Origin: JADCCX01 sp031378805
Lineage (GTDB): Bacteria > Pseudomonadota > Alphaproteobacteria > Rhizobiales > Beijerinckiaceae
Reading direction: 5' to 3'
NCBI GenBank assembly: GCA_031378805.1
Contig: JANNEO010000121.1
Location: 39,276 to 103,275, forward strand
Length of the DNA: 64,000 nt
The notes beneath the pieces are model-generated. The model worked only from the letters and a program-made list of their open reading frames with translations, was not told the DNA's origin and did no database searches. A program made the position numbers and the translations under genes. Positions 50,665 through 59,600 of this stretch are shown here, piece by piece (position 1 is the first letter of the stretch; every line of letters starts with the position of its first letter).

Positions 50665-52752
50665 CAGTTTCACGGCTTCATCCCGTTCAAACAGATAGAG
50701 TAGCAGACGCAGCGCCTTGCCGCGTTCGCTCGCCAGTTCCGGGTCGCGTGTGTGGTGCAGCATGGCATCATCCCGCGCGATCGTGAGCAGATCACCATGC
50801 ACCGCGATATCGGCCAGCCGGAACCCCGGTGCGCCACTCTGCTTGACACCCAGCACATCGCCTTCGCCGCGCAGACGAAGATCCTCTTCTGCGATCCGGA
50901 AGCCGTCCTCCGTTTCTCGCATGATGCCGATCCTTGCCTTCGCCGTTTCGCCCAGCGGAGCCTTGTAAAGCAGGATGCAGGTGGATGACGTGGCACCGCG
51001 CCCGACACGACCGCGCAACTGGTGGAGCTGCGCCAGGCCGAAGCGCTCGGCATGTTCGATCACCATAATCGAAGCATTGGGCACATCGACGCCAACTTCG
51101 ATCACCGTCGTGCTGACGAGGATGCGGGTGTCGCCACGGGCAAAGCGCTCGACGGCCCGGTCCTTGTCCGGGCCTGGCATCTGCCCATGCACCATATCCA
51201 CCCGTTCGCCATAGAGCTGCCGGAGATGCTGAAAGCGCTCCTCTGCAGCGGACACATCGAGGATTTCCGATTCCGCCACCAGGGGACACACCCAATAGAC
51301 CTGAGCGCCGTTCTCAACGGCACGCCCAATGCCGGAGGCGACCTCGTCCAGCCTGTCGAGTGTGACCGAGCGGGTGTCGATGGGCTTGCGACCCTGCGGC
51401 TTCTCGCGCAGCACGGAAACATCCATGTCGCCGAAATAGGTCAGCACAAGCGTGCGCGGGATCGGCGTTGCGGTCATCACCAGCAGATCAACACCGTCAC
51501 CCTTGGCGGAGAGCGCTAGGCGCTGATGCACGCCGAAACGGTGTTGCTCGTCCACCACGGCAAGCGCCAGATCCTTGAAGACGACCTGTTCCTGGAAAAG
51601 TGCGTGCGTGCCGACCACCATGTCAATCATGCCATTCGCCAGACCTTCGAGCGAGGCGCGCCGCTCCGCAGTCTTGTCGCGCCCCGTCAGCAGTGCGATG
51701 CGTATGCCCGCAGCCTCGGCCAATGGCAGAAGGCGGTCATGGTGCTGCCGCGCCAGGATTTCAGTCGGTGCCATCATGGCAGCCTGTCGACCGGCTTCCA
51801 CGGCACGGGCCATCGCAAGCAGGCCCACAACCGTTTTTCCTGAGCCGACATCGCCCTGCAACAGGCGCAGCATCCGGTCATCGCCTGCCATGTCGCGCCC
51901 GATCTCGCGCAGCGTCTGTTCCTGTCCCTCGGTGAGCGCAAAGGGAAGAGCGCTCCGGATGCGGGCTTCCAGCACGCCGGTGCCAACCGTTGGGCGGCCG
52001 GACGCCTTCTTCATGCGCGCCCGGATCATGATGATCGCCAACTGGTTTGCCAGCAATTCGTCATAGGCCAGGCGCTGACGCATCAGGCTCGCGGGAGAAA
52101 ACGGCACCAGATCGATCGGGTTGTGGATGGCGCGCATTGCATCGGCGAAACTCGGCCAGCCCCGCCTGGAGAGCAGCGTAGCATCGTTCCATTCCGGAAG
52201 GGCAGGGAGCTTTGCAAGGGCTGCCTTGGCCGTACGGGCGACAAGGCGCGGTCCCAGCCCTTCGGTCAGCGGATAGATCGGCTCGACCGGCGGCAATTGC
52301 GCCAGCTGCTGCTCATCGAGGATGCGGTCGGGATGCACCATCTGCCGCAGTCCGTCGAACATTTCGAGCTTGCCCGAAAGCCAGCGCGTGGAGCGCAACG
52401 GCAGCATGGTCTGGATCTGCCCGATGCGCGCGTTGAAGAATACAAGCTCCATATCCGCCGTGTCATCCGATACCAGCACGCGAAACGGTGCCTTGATGCG
52501 CCCGGATGGAGGAGGGCGGTGTGCCTCCACCACCACTTTCACCGTGATCACCTCGCCAAACGGGGCGTCCGCGAGCATCGGGCGAAGCCGTCGGTCGATG
52601 CCGCCATGGGGCAGATGCATAAGGATGTCGGAAACCTTTGCAGGTTTGCCGTCCCGACCTATCAGGCGGTCATAAAGCGGCGCAAATTTCGGCCCGACCC
52701 CGGGGAGGGTCGTCAACAGCGCAAACAGCGGATCAAGAAGCGACGGACGCAT
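50650..52752 (-). CDS. recG: ATP-dependent DNA helicase RecG
   Basis: A 700-residue branch-migrating helicase. The N-terminal wedge (OB-fold, about 30-190) precedes two RecA-like domains: Walker A GDVGSGKTVV, DEQHRFGVHQR (the D-E-x-H box), TATPIPRTL, STTVIEVGVDVPNA and the C-terminal QLRGRVGRG motif. It remodels stalled forks and Holliday junctions. In relatives sdhE and mfd usually lie upstream of recG; here the region holds repeats and then nasA. Confidence 0.95.
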   Translation of the reverse strand: MRPSLLDPLFALLTTLPGVGPKFAPLYDRLIGRDGKPAKVSDILMHLPHGGIDRRLRPMLADAPFGEVITVKVVVEAHRPPPSGRIKAPFRVLVSDDTADMELVFFNARIGQIQTMLPLRSTRWLSGKLEMFDGLRQMVHPDRILDEQQLAQLPPVEPIYPLTEGLGPRLVARTAKAALAKLPALPEWNDATLLSRRGWPSFADAMRAIHNPIDLVPFSPASLMRQRLAYDELLANQLAIIMIRARMKKASGRPTVGTGVLEARIRSALPFALTEGQEQTLREIGRDMAGDDRMLRLLQGDVGSGKTVVGLLAMARAVEAGRQAAMMAPTEILARQHHDRLLPLAEAAGIRIALLTGRDKTAERRASLEGLANGMIDMVVGTHALFQEQVVFKDLALAVVDEQHRFGVHQRLALSAKGDGVDLLVMTATPIPRTLVLTYFGDMDVSVLREKPQGRKPIDTRSVTLDRLDEVASGIGRAVENGAQVYWVCPLVAESEILDVSAAEERFQHLRQLYGERVDMVHGQMPGPDKDRAVERFARGDTRILVSTTVIEVGVDVPNASIMVIEHAERFGLAQLHQLRGRVGRGATSSTCILLYKAPLGETAKARIGIMRETEDGFRIAEEDLRLRGEGDVLGVKQSGAPGFRLADIAVHGDLLTIARDDAMLHHTRDPELASERGKALRLLLYLFERDEAVKLLRAG

Positions 52753-52860
52753 CGCGCAGGTTTGGACCGGGAGAGCGCTTGAGGCAAGCGAGCGACGTCA
52801 CAGGCGATGAAAGTCTGGCCTCCAAAGAGCGTTACGCATTCTTGCGCAATCCCCAACGGA

Positions 52861-52967
52861 CCTCATACTGAATAGCCACGTTTGCGGCGTCTCGAAGGAC
52901 TCAGGGCGTTGCTGCAGAAAGAGCGTTGCACAGCTGGGCCGCGTCTTTCGGGCTCCACAGGATGAGG
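52861..52967. repeat. Inverted pair of CCTCAT(A/C)CTG...CGTCTCGAAGG-type repeats
   Basis: The left copy (52861-52900) reads CCTCATACTGAATAGCC, then GGCGTCTCGAAGGAC. The right copy, read on the minus strand from 52967 to 52939, starts CCTCATCCTGTGGAGCCC, then GAAAGACGCGG. Both match the CCTCATCCTGAGGAGC...GCGTCTCGAAGG repeat family common in alphaproteobacteria. They lie in the 243-bp gap between recG and nasA, which otherwise shows no gene. Confidence 0.55.
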
Positions 52968-52995
52968 CTCGTTGAGTATCACAAGACGCTTTGCA

Positions 52996-55662
52996 TCATC
53001 CTGCCCGTGCCTCAGTCCTGTCCGCCCCCGCCAGATCAACGATCACCCGCTTCAGTTCCGGTCGGCAGGAGCCGCAATTGGTTCCCGCTTTCACAGTCGC
53101 GCCAATCGCCTCGACATCGGCTGCACCACCCAGGATTGCCGCTTCGATCACGGCACGGCGTACGCCAAAGCACGAGCAAACCAGCGGTCCCAGATCGGCT
53201 CCACCGCTCGGTGGCCTGCCCGCCAGCAGCAGATTGCGCTGTGCCGGATCGAGGTTCTCGCCCGGAAGCATCTCGATCAGCCAGTCCAGTGCGATCTCAT
53301 CGCGCTCCCTGCCGACGAACAAGGCGGCCTCAAGTCTTCCCGCTGCCAGCGCGATCACCCGAAAGTCGCCGCTCTCCACATCGCCCAGACTGGCGTGCTC
53401 GGGCATTTCACCCAGCAGGTTGACGAGGATGCCATGCAGGGCATCCGGTGTCAGTGTCGAAGCGAACACGACTGCTTCTCCGCCGCTTACCGTCATGCGG
53501 GAATGAGCGATCCACGGCGGCAGCGCGATGCGCTTGCGCGACACCAGAAACCCCTGGGACAGCATCACCACAGGCTCGAGCGCCACCGGCGTGGCCTTCA
53601 GATCGGGTTGCCCCGAGACGGCATCAGTGAAGGCGTGGACCACGGCATCGACCCGCGCAAGACCGCTTGTCGCATTGGTCCAGTGGAACGGCGCGAAGAC
53701 GCTACCACGTTGCAGGCCGTTATCGATCTGCATCCGCAATGTCACTGCGCCATGTGGACTTTCGACGCGCACATAGTTGCCCTCTCGCAAGCCAAGCTCC
53801 AGCGCATCTTCGGAATGCACCGACAGGAACGCCTCGCCGATATGCCGCGCCAAACGGATGGCTTTGCCCGTGCGGGTCATGGTGTGCCAATGATCCCGCA
53901 CCCGCCCGGTGTTGAGCGTGAACGGATAGCGCCGCGAGCGCTTGGCCGCAGCCTCCGGTTCGTCCACGGCGACCAGCCGCGCCTTTTTGTCCGGCGTGTA
54001 GAAATGCCCATCCGCGAACAGTCGCTGCTGTGGCTCCTCACCTTGACGCCATGGCCACTGGAAGGGCTGCATCGCGGCAAAGGCGGTGTCATCGATGCTG
54101 GCGACGGCTCCCAGGTCAAAATCGCGGGTGCCGTCATTGTCGAGAGCCGAGAGTTGCGCGTGTTCACGGAAGATGTCGGCAGGAGCTGCGTAGTCGAAAC
54201 CCGAAAACCCCATATGCCGTGCAACAAGCGCCATATGTTCCCAGTCCGGCTTGGCTTCGCCGGGTGCGGGCAGGAAAGAGCGCTGGCGCGAAATACGCCG
54301 CTCGGAGTTGGTGACCGTGCCGTCCTTTTCTCCCCATGCCGTCGCAGGCAGCATCACATGGGCACCCGCAAGGCTGGTATCTGTCACCTCAAGAACTTCG
54401 GACACCACGAACAAATCGAGTTGTGCCATCGCGGCGCGCATCGCATTGGCGCGGGGCAAGGTGACGGCGGGGTTGGTGTGCATCACCCACAACGCCTTGA
54501 TCTCGCCGCGTTCGATGGCCTCGAACATCTGTACAGCCTTCAGGCCTTCGCCCTCCGCCATGCGCGGCGCATCCCAGAAACTGCGCACACGCTCCACATC
54601 AGCCGCACCATATCCCATATGGGCCGCCAGCATGTTGGCCAGTCCACCGACCTCGCGCCCACCCATGGCATTGGGCTGCCCCGTGAGCGACAGCGGGCCG
54701 CAGCCAATCTTGCCGATGCGCCCTGTTGCAAGGTGGCAATTCAGGATCGCGTTGACCTTGTCCGTACCCTGCACAGACTGGTTGACGCCCTGGCTGTAGC
54801 AGGTGACGACGCGCTTGCGTGTCACGAAAAGCTCCGTGAAGCGACTGATATCCGTTGCGCTCAAGCCGGTCTTGTCCGCCGTCACCGCGAGAGTGGGCGC
54901 GATGCGACGTGCAGCCGCCAGCGCCACCTCAAAACCCGTGGTGTGATCGTTGAGATACACATCGTCCAGCACGCCCCCGCTTTGAAGGCATTGCAGCAGC
55001 CAGGAAAACAGCACGCTGTCGGTGCCGGAGCGGAGGCTGAGTTGCAGGTCCGATCCTGCCGATGTCGCGGTTTCGCGCGGATCGATGTTGACGATGATCG
55101 CGCCGCGCCGTTCCCGCGCCAGCTGCATCCGCTGGAACAGCACAGGGTGGCACCAAGCGGCATTCGAGCCAACCAGCACGATCAGATCGGCTTCCTCGAG
55201 GTCTTCGTAGCTGTTGGGCACCGTATCCGACCCGAAGGCCCGGCGATGGCCTGCAACCGACGACGCCATGCACAGCCGGCTGTTGGTGTCGACATGCCCG
55301 GTGCCGATGAAGCCCTTGGCAAATTTGTTGGCGACATAATAATCCTCGGTCAGCATTTGCCCCGAAAGATAGAAGCCGACGGCACCAGGACCGTGCTTGG
55401 CAAGGACATCCTGCAAGCCCTCGGCGACGTAGCGCACGGCGCGAGACCAGGTCGAGCGCTGGCCATGCACCATGGGGTGCAGCAAGCGCCCATCAAGTCC
55501 CAGCGTTTCGCCCAGGGCAGAACCCTTGACGCACAGCCGCCCGAAATTGGCGGGATGGGTTTCATCGCCCTTCACTGTGGCACCGCCCAATCCGTCAGGC
55601 GAAACCGCAACGCCGCAGCCGACACCGCAATAGGGACAGGTGGTGTGAATGGCTTCGGTCAT
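52996..55662 (-). CDS. nasA: Assimilatory nitrate reductase catalytic subunit NasA
   Basis: An 888-residue molybdopterin oxidoreductase. The N-terminal [4Fe-4S] site is C9-x2-C12-x3-C16 with C44; the molybdenum ligand should be Cys131 in NSRLCMASSVAG. The core and C-terminal molydopterin-binding domains follow (LNTGRVRDHWHTMTRTGK near 610). A BFD-like [2Fe-2S] domain closes the protein (C829, C831, C863, C866). It reduces nitrate to nitrite in the cytoplasm. Start ATG 55662 begins the conserved sequence. It lies two bases after the FAD oxidoreductase gene, so the pair is coupled. Confidence 0.95.
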   Translation of the reverse strand: MTEAIHTTCPYCGVGCGVAVSPDGLGGATVKGDETHPANFGRLCVKGSALGETLGLDGRLLHPMVHGQRSTWSRAVRYVAEGLQDVLAKHGPGAVGFYLSGQMLTEDYYVANKFAKGFIGTGHVDTNSRLCMASSVAGHRRAFGSDTVPNSYEDLEEADLIVLVGSNAAWCHPVLFQRMQLARERRGAIIVNIDPRETATSAGSDLQLSLRSGTDSVLFSWLLQCLQSGGVLDDVYLNDHTTGFEVALAAARRIAPTLAVTADKTGLSATDISRFTELFVTRKRVVTCYSQGVNQSVQGTDKVNAILNCHLATGRIGKIGCGPLSLTGQPNAMGGREVGGLANMLAAHMGYGAADVERVRSFWDAPRMAEGEGLKAVQMFEAIERGEIKALWVMHTNPAVTLPRANAMRAAMAQLDLFVVSEVLEVTDTSLAGAHVMLPATAWGEKDGTVTNSERRISRQRSFLPAPGEAKPDWEHMALVARHMGFSGFDYAAPADIFREHAQLSALDNDGTRDFDLGAVASIDDTAFAAMQPFQWPWRQGEEPQQRLFADGHFYTPDKKARLVAVDEPEAAAKRSRRYPFTLNTGRVRDHWHTMTRTGKAIRLARHIGEAFLSVHSEDALELGLREGNYVRVESPHGAVTLRMQIDNGLQRGSVFAPFHWTNATSGLARVDAVVHAFTDAVSGQPDLKATPVALEPVVMLSQGFLVSRKRIALPPWIAHSRMTVSGGEAVVFASTLTPDALHGILVNLLGEMPEHASLGDVESGDFRVIALAAGRLEAALFVGRERDEIALDWLIEMLPGENLDPAQRNLLLAGRPPSGGADLGPLVCSCFGVRRAVIEAAILGGAADVEAIGATVKAGTNCGSCRPELKRVIVDLAGADRTEARAG

Positions 55663-55664
55663 GG

Positions 55665-56900
55665 TCACGCTGCTTTGGGCAATACCGCTTCCGCAAGGGC
55701 CCGCCCATGCAGCAGCGCGCGCCGCATGGCCCGGATGTCGATGTTCCGGCGGATCAGGTCCAGATACCACAAGCCGTCATCGGCATTGCCCACCAGGACG
55801 CAGCCGGTCAGCTGGTTCCCGCTGAACACCAGCTTGCGGTAGACTCCGGCCTTGCGGTCCTCCAGCACGGCGCATTGCGTGCCCGGACCACCCAGGAAAT
55901 CGCCAGCGGAAAATACCGGAACGCCTGACACCTTGAGGGTGGTGGACAGCACCATGCCCTCGAAACTTGCGGCCTCCCCCGCGATATGCTGGGCGAGAAC
56001 TTCGGCCTGTGCATAGGCAGGCTCGACCAGTCCGTAAGCGGTGCCGCGGTGTTCTGCGCATTCGCCGATGGCATAGATCCCAGGCCGGTCGGTCATCATG
56101 CCATCATCGACAAGGATGCCGCGATTGACAGCGAGGCCCGCATCTTTTGCCAGCGCAGCAGATGGACGAACGCCAACTGCGAAGATCACGATGTCGGCCT
56201 CAAGCAGGCTGCCATCAGCGAAACACAATCCTTCCACCACGGTGTCGCCCGCAACGCCCGTAGTCGAGCAGTTGAGCCGCACCGCGATGCCCTTGCGCTC
56301 AAGCTGTCGCTTCAGAATCGCTGCTGACTGCTTATCAAGCTGCCTTTCCATCAGGCGGTCCATGACATGCACAAGCGTCACCTTGCCGCCGCGCTTGGCG
56401 ATACCGTAGGCCGCCTCGATCCCAAGCAAACCGCCACCGATCACCGCCACGCGGCGGGCCTTGCGGATCGCCTCATCCATCACCGCAATGTCGCGCAGAT
56501 CACGAAACGTCATCACGCCAGACAGCGCGGCACCTGGCATCGGCAGGCGAATGGGATCGGAACCCGTAGCGAACACGCAGCGGTCGAATGCAAGCGTCTC
56601 GCCCGTGTCGAGCCGTGCCGAACGAGACTGAGTGTCCAGTGCAGTCACCACAACGCCAGTGCGCAGCGTGATGCCCTGCGCTTGATACCACTCACGCGTC
56701 TTCATTTCGATATCGGATGCGGTCACGTCCTGCGCCAGCAAGGCCGATAACAGGACACGGTTGTATGCAGGCTCCGGCTCTGCGCCAACAACCGTGATCG
56801 CAAACTTCTCCGGTGCCAGCCGCGTCAAGGTTTCGAGAAACCTGACGCTGGCCATGCCGTTGCCGATCACCAGGATGCGCTCCCTGGCAGGTGCGATCAT
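55665..56900 (-). CDS. NirB-N-terminal-like FAD/NAD(P)H oxidoreductase, probable NasA electron donor
   Basis: A 411-residue pyridine nucleotide-disulfide-type flavoprotein with an FAD-binding VIGNGMASVRFLE, a second Rossmann motif VIGGGLLGIEAAYG and the IYAIGECAEHRG block. It corresponds to the N-terminal half of NirB without sirohaem or iron-sulphur domains. Proteins of this kind (NasB/NasC-like) pass electrons from NAD(P)H to nitrate reductase. Start ATG 56900, with GAGG nine bases upstream. It is not a nitrite reductase by itself. Confidence 0.85.
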   Translation of the reverse strand: MIAPARERILVIGNGMASVRFLETLTRLAPEKFAITVVGAEPEPAYNRVLLSALLAQDVTASDIEMKTREWYQAQGITLRTGVVVTALDTQSRSARLDTGETLAFDRCVFATGSDPIRLPMPGAALSGVMTFRDLRDIAVMDEAIRKARRVAVIGGGLLGIEAAYGIAKRGGKVTLVHVMDRLMERQLDKQSAAILKRQLERKGIAVRLNCSTTGVAGDTVVEGLCFADGSLLEADIVIFAVGVRPSAALAKDAGLAVNRGILVDDGMMTDRPGIYAIGECAEHRGTAYGLVEPAYAQAEVLAQHIAGEAASFEGMVLSTTLKVSGVPVFSAGDFLGGPGTQCAVLEDRKAGVYRKLVFSGNQLTGCVLVGNADDGLWYLDLIRRNIDIRAMRRALLHGRALAEAVLPKAA

Positions 56901-56917
56901 TGCGGTCATCCTCAATG

Positions 56918-58258
56918 TCAAACCGCGGCGCGCTTGATCTTGAGGCTCTTGAGGTAGCCCATCGGATCGGCCGGATCGAACTTCATACCATCGAAGAACG
57001 TCTCAATACCGCGCGATGCTCCAGTCGGTGCGTCGACCAGGCCCAGCGTCTTCGCCGCATCCGACCACAGATCCGACCGCGTGGTCTTGTCCACAAGCGC
57101 CTTGATATCTGTTGTGAGCGGCAGGCGGCCCCAACGCATGTTTTCGGTGATAAACCAGGTGTCGAGGCTCTTCCAGGGATAGGACACCTCGCCTTTGTCG
57201 CCCCAGAACTTCATGGCGAGTTTGGGGTCAGTGACCTTGCGGCCATTGCCGTAGTTGATCTCCCCCTTGATGCGCCCGACGATATCGGCGACCGGCACGT
57301 TGAACCATTGGCGGCGGCTGACGATCTCGGCCATTTCCTGCTTGTTCTCGGCTTTTTCGCACCACATCTGCGCTTCCATCACGGCCATCATCATGGCGCG
57401 GGTGGCGATCGGGTTCTTGTCCACGAAGTCGGCGCGCATTCCCAGCACCTTCTCCGGGTGACCGTTCCACAACTCGCCCGTGGTCAGCGCAGTGTAGCCG
57501 ATATTCTGGTTCACGAGCTGCTCGTTCCATGGCTCGCCCACGCAGAAGCAGTCCATGTTGCCGACTTTCATGTTTGCCACCATCTGCGGAGGCGGCACAG
57601 TGATGGTCTTGATGTCGTTGTCGGGATCGATGCCGCCGGCGGCGAGCCAATAGCGGATCCACAGGTCATGCGTGCCGCCGGGGAAGGTCATGGCCGCTGT
57701 CAGATCCTTGCCGGATGCCTTCTTGCGGGCGAAGGCCTCCTTCAGCGGAGAGGAGTCCTTCTGGATGTTCAAGTCCTTGTATTCGTTGGATACCGATATG
57801 CCCTGACAATCGTTGTTCAGGTTCATCAGGTTGTACATCGGCAACGGCTGGTTGTTTTGCATCACCGTACCGAGAGAATACATATGCACCTTCGGCCGCA
57901 GGATATGGCCGCCGTCGATGCCGTTGCTGGCCAAACCAAGGGCCATGTTGTCGCGCGTCGCGCCCCACGACGCCTGCTTCGCAATATCCATCGCAGGCAG
58001 GCCGTGCTTGGCAAAATACCCTTTTTCCTGCGCAATGACGAGCGGCGCCGCATCGGTAAGGGCAATATAGCCCAGCTTTGTGCCCTTGACCTCGGGACCA
58101 CCGGTCTGAGCGATGACCCCCGATGGAAACAGCATCCGGACGCTGGCCAGAACACCCGTCGATGCGGCAACGCCCTTGAGCACGGCCCGGCGGTTTGCAG
58201 ACCCTTGTGACGCAACACCAACCTTCACATCAACTTCCGAAGTCTTGTTCGAAATCAT
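56918..58258 (-). CDS. nrtA: NrtA-type nitrate-binding protein (Tat-like signal)
   Basis: A 446-residue periplasmic-binding protein of the NrtA/CmpA family: KLGYIALTDAAPLVIAQEKGYFAKHGL, QASWGATRDNMALGL, MDCFCVGEPWNEQLV. The N-terminus has a twin-arginine-like RRAVLKGVAA before a hydrophobic stretch ending SGVIAQ, so it is exported, unlike the cytoplasmic sensor NasS. nrtB (permease) and nrtC/D (ATPase) do not follow; the next gene starts 17 bp on. First gene of the nitrate unit. Confidence 0.9.
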   Translation of the reverse strand: MISNKTSEVDVKVGVASQGSANRRAVLKGVAASTGVLASVRMLFPSGVIAQTGGPEVKGTKLGYIALTDAAPLVIAQEKGYFAKHGLPAMDIAKQASWGATRDNMALGLASNGIDGGHILRPKVHMYSLGTVMQNNQPLPMYNLMNLNNDCQGISVSNEYKDLNIQKDSSPLKEAFARKKASGKDLTAAMTFPGGTHDLWIRYWLAAGGIDPDNDIKTITVPPPQMVANMKVGNMDCFCVGEPWNEQLVNQNIGYTALTTGELWNGHPEKVLGMRADFVDKNPIATRAMMMAVMEAQMWCEKAENKQEMAEIVSRRQWFNVPVADIVGRIKGEINYGNGRKVTDPKLAMKFWGDKGEVSYPWKSLDTWFITENMRWGRLPLTTDIKALVDKTTRSDLWSDAAKTLGLVDAPTGASRGIETFFDGMKFDPADPMGYLKSLKIKRAAV

Positions 58259-58340
58259 CTGCCCAGCCTTTTCTCGAATGGTCGCTCAAAGCCGCTGCCA
58301 ACACACGTGTCACGCAAGCAGTCGGCTTTCACGAACCTTA

Positions 58341-58356
58341 TCAAGTTCCATGCCAA
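58341..58356 (-). promoter_or_regulatory. Possible sigma-54 promoter for the nitrate operon
   Basis: On the minus strand TTGGCATGGAACTTGA resembles the sigma-54 consensus TTGGCACG-N4-TTGC. The -24 GG is present; the -12 position has GA instead of GC. It lies about 83 bp before the nrtA start. NtrC/sigma-54 control of nitrate genes is common in this group, but the -12 mismatch keeps this tentative. Confidence 0.3.
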
Positions 58357-58532
58357 GCCTGTGTTGGGTCTTTTTTCGCGCGGGACGGCGCAATTGCCTG
58401 ATTCCAGGTCGCCAAGCCCCGTGATGTGCATAAAACCTGTGCGGATCGTGGTGCGCTGCACAAAACGTGGCCGTGAACTGGTGAAAAGCCTGGCTTGCTT
58501 TCCACCGGATTGCCCGTCTAGACCGCTGGGCC

Positions 58533-59600
58533 ATGCGTCTCAGCGACTTTGATTTTCATCTCCCCGACGCGAGCATTGCGCTGCGCCCGGCCGAACCGCG
58601 CGATTCAGCCCGCTTGCTCGTGGTCGACCCGGCAGCCGAACCGCCCATGGCGGATCGCATGGTCACGGACCTGCTGTCCTTCCTGCGGGCGGGCGACCTC
58701 ATGGTGTTCAACGACACGCGGGTCATTCCGGCGCGTCTCAATGGCGTGCGCATTCGTGGAAGCTTCGAGGCGCGTGTCGAGATCATGCTGCACAAGCGCG
58801 AGGATGCGCGCAGCTGGACGGTCTTCGCCAAGCCCGCAAAGAAGCTGGCACCAGGTGATCGCATCACCTTTGCTGGTCCGGCTGATGTTGTTCTGGAAGC
58901 CGAAGTCACCAGCAAATCGCCCGATGGCAATGTGGGAATCGCTTTCAACCACTCGGGAGCCGCACTGGATGCCGCCATCGCTGCTGTCGGCATTCTGCCT
59001 CTGCCGCCCTACATCGCCCAGAAACGCGAGACCGATGCCCGCGATCACGCGGACTACCAGACGGTCTATGCCCGCAATGATGGCGCTGTGGCGGCCCCTA
59101 CAGCTGGCCTGCATTTCACGCCAACGCTGCTGGCGGCCCTGAACACCATGGGCGTCGAGCGCCAGTTCGTGACGCTGCATGTGGGTGCGGGCACCTTCCT
59201 GCCCGTGAAAACCGACCTCATTGCCGACCACACCATGCACAGCGAATGGGGCGTGGTCTCACCGCAGACCGCCGCCGCCATCAACGCGGCACGCCAGCGA
59301 GGCGGGCGTGTCATTGCCGTTGGCACCACATCACTCCGGTTGCTGGAGAGTGCCGCGGACGCGGACGGAGCGGTCCAGCCTTTCAGTGCGGCGACGGCGA
59401 TCTTCATCACGCCGGGGTATCGCTTCAAGGCAGTCGATATGCTGATGACCAATTTCCACCTACCGAAATCCACGCTGATGATGCTTGTTTCGGCCTTTTC
59501 CGGCCTTGATCTCATGCGCCGGGCCTATGCTCATGCGATTGAGAGGGGCTATCGCTTCTATTCCTACGGCGATTCCAGCCTTCTTTATCGGGCACAATGA
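58533..59600 (+). CDS. queA: S-adenosylmethionine:tRNA ribosyltransferase-isomerase QueA
   Basis: A 355-residue QueA that turns preQ1 in tRNA into epoxyqueuosine. Typical segments are MRLSDFDFHLPDASIALRP, NDTRVIPARLNG, APTAGLHFTP, HVGAGTFLPV and TNFHLPKSTLMMLVSAFSG. It overlaps tgt by four bases (ATGA), so the two consecutive steps of the pathway are co-expressed. The 274-bp gap to the divergent nrtA should hold both promoters. Confidence 0.96.
   Translation: MRLSDFDFHLPDASIALRPAEPRDSARLLVVDPAAEPPMADRMVTDLLSFLRAGDLMVFNDTRVIPARLNGVRIRGSFEARVEIMLHKREDARSWTVFAKPAKKLAPGDRITFAGPADVVLEAEVTSKSPDGNVGIAFNHSGAALDAAIAAVGILPLPPYIAQKRETDARDHADYQTVYARNDGAVAAPTAGLHFTPTLLAALNTMGVERQFVTLHVGAGTFLPVKTDLIADHTMHSEWGVVSPQTAAAINAARQRGGRVIAVGTTSLRLLESAADADGAVQPFSAATAIFITPGYRFKAVDMLMTNFHLPKSTLMMLVSAFSGLDLMRRAYAHAIERGYRFYSYGDSSLLYRAQ

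Noticed and set aside
52972..55842. A 956-codon open frame on the plus strand, antisense to nasA
   Set aside because: It is in codon register with nasA. In that register antisense stops need TTA, CTA or TCA codons in the sense gene, which are rare in GC-rich genomes. The product shows no family motifs and nasA is clearly real.
56891..58210. A 439-codon frame antisense to nrtA
   Set aside because: Shadow of nrtA; composition rich in His and Arg and without recognisable domains.
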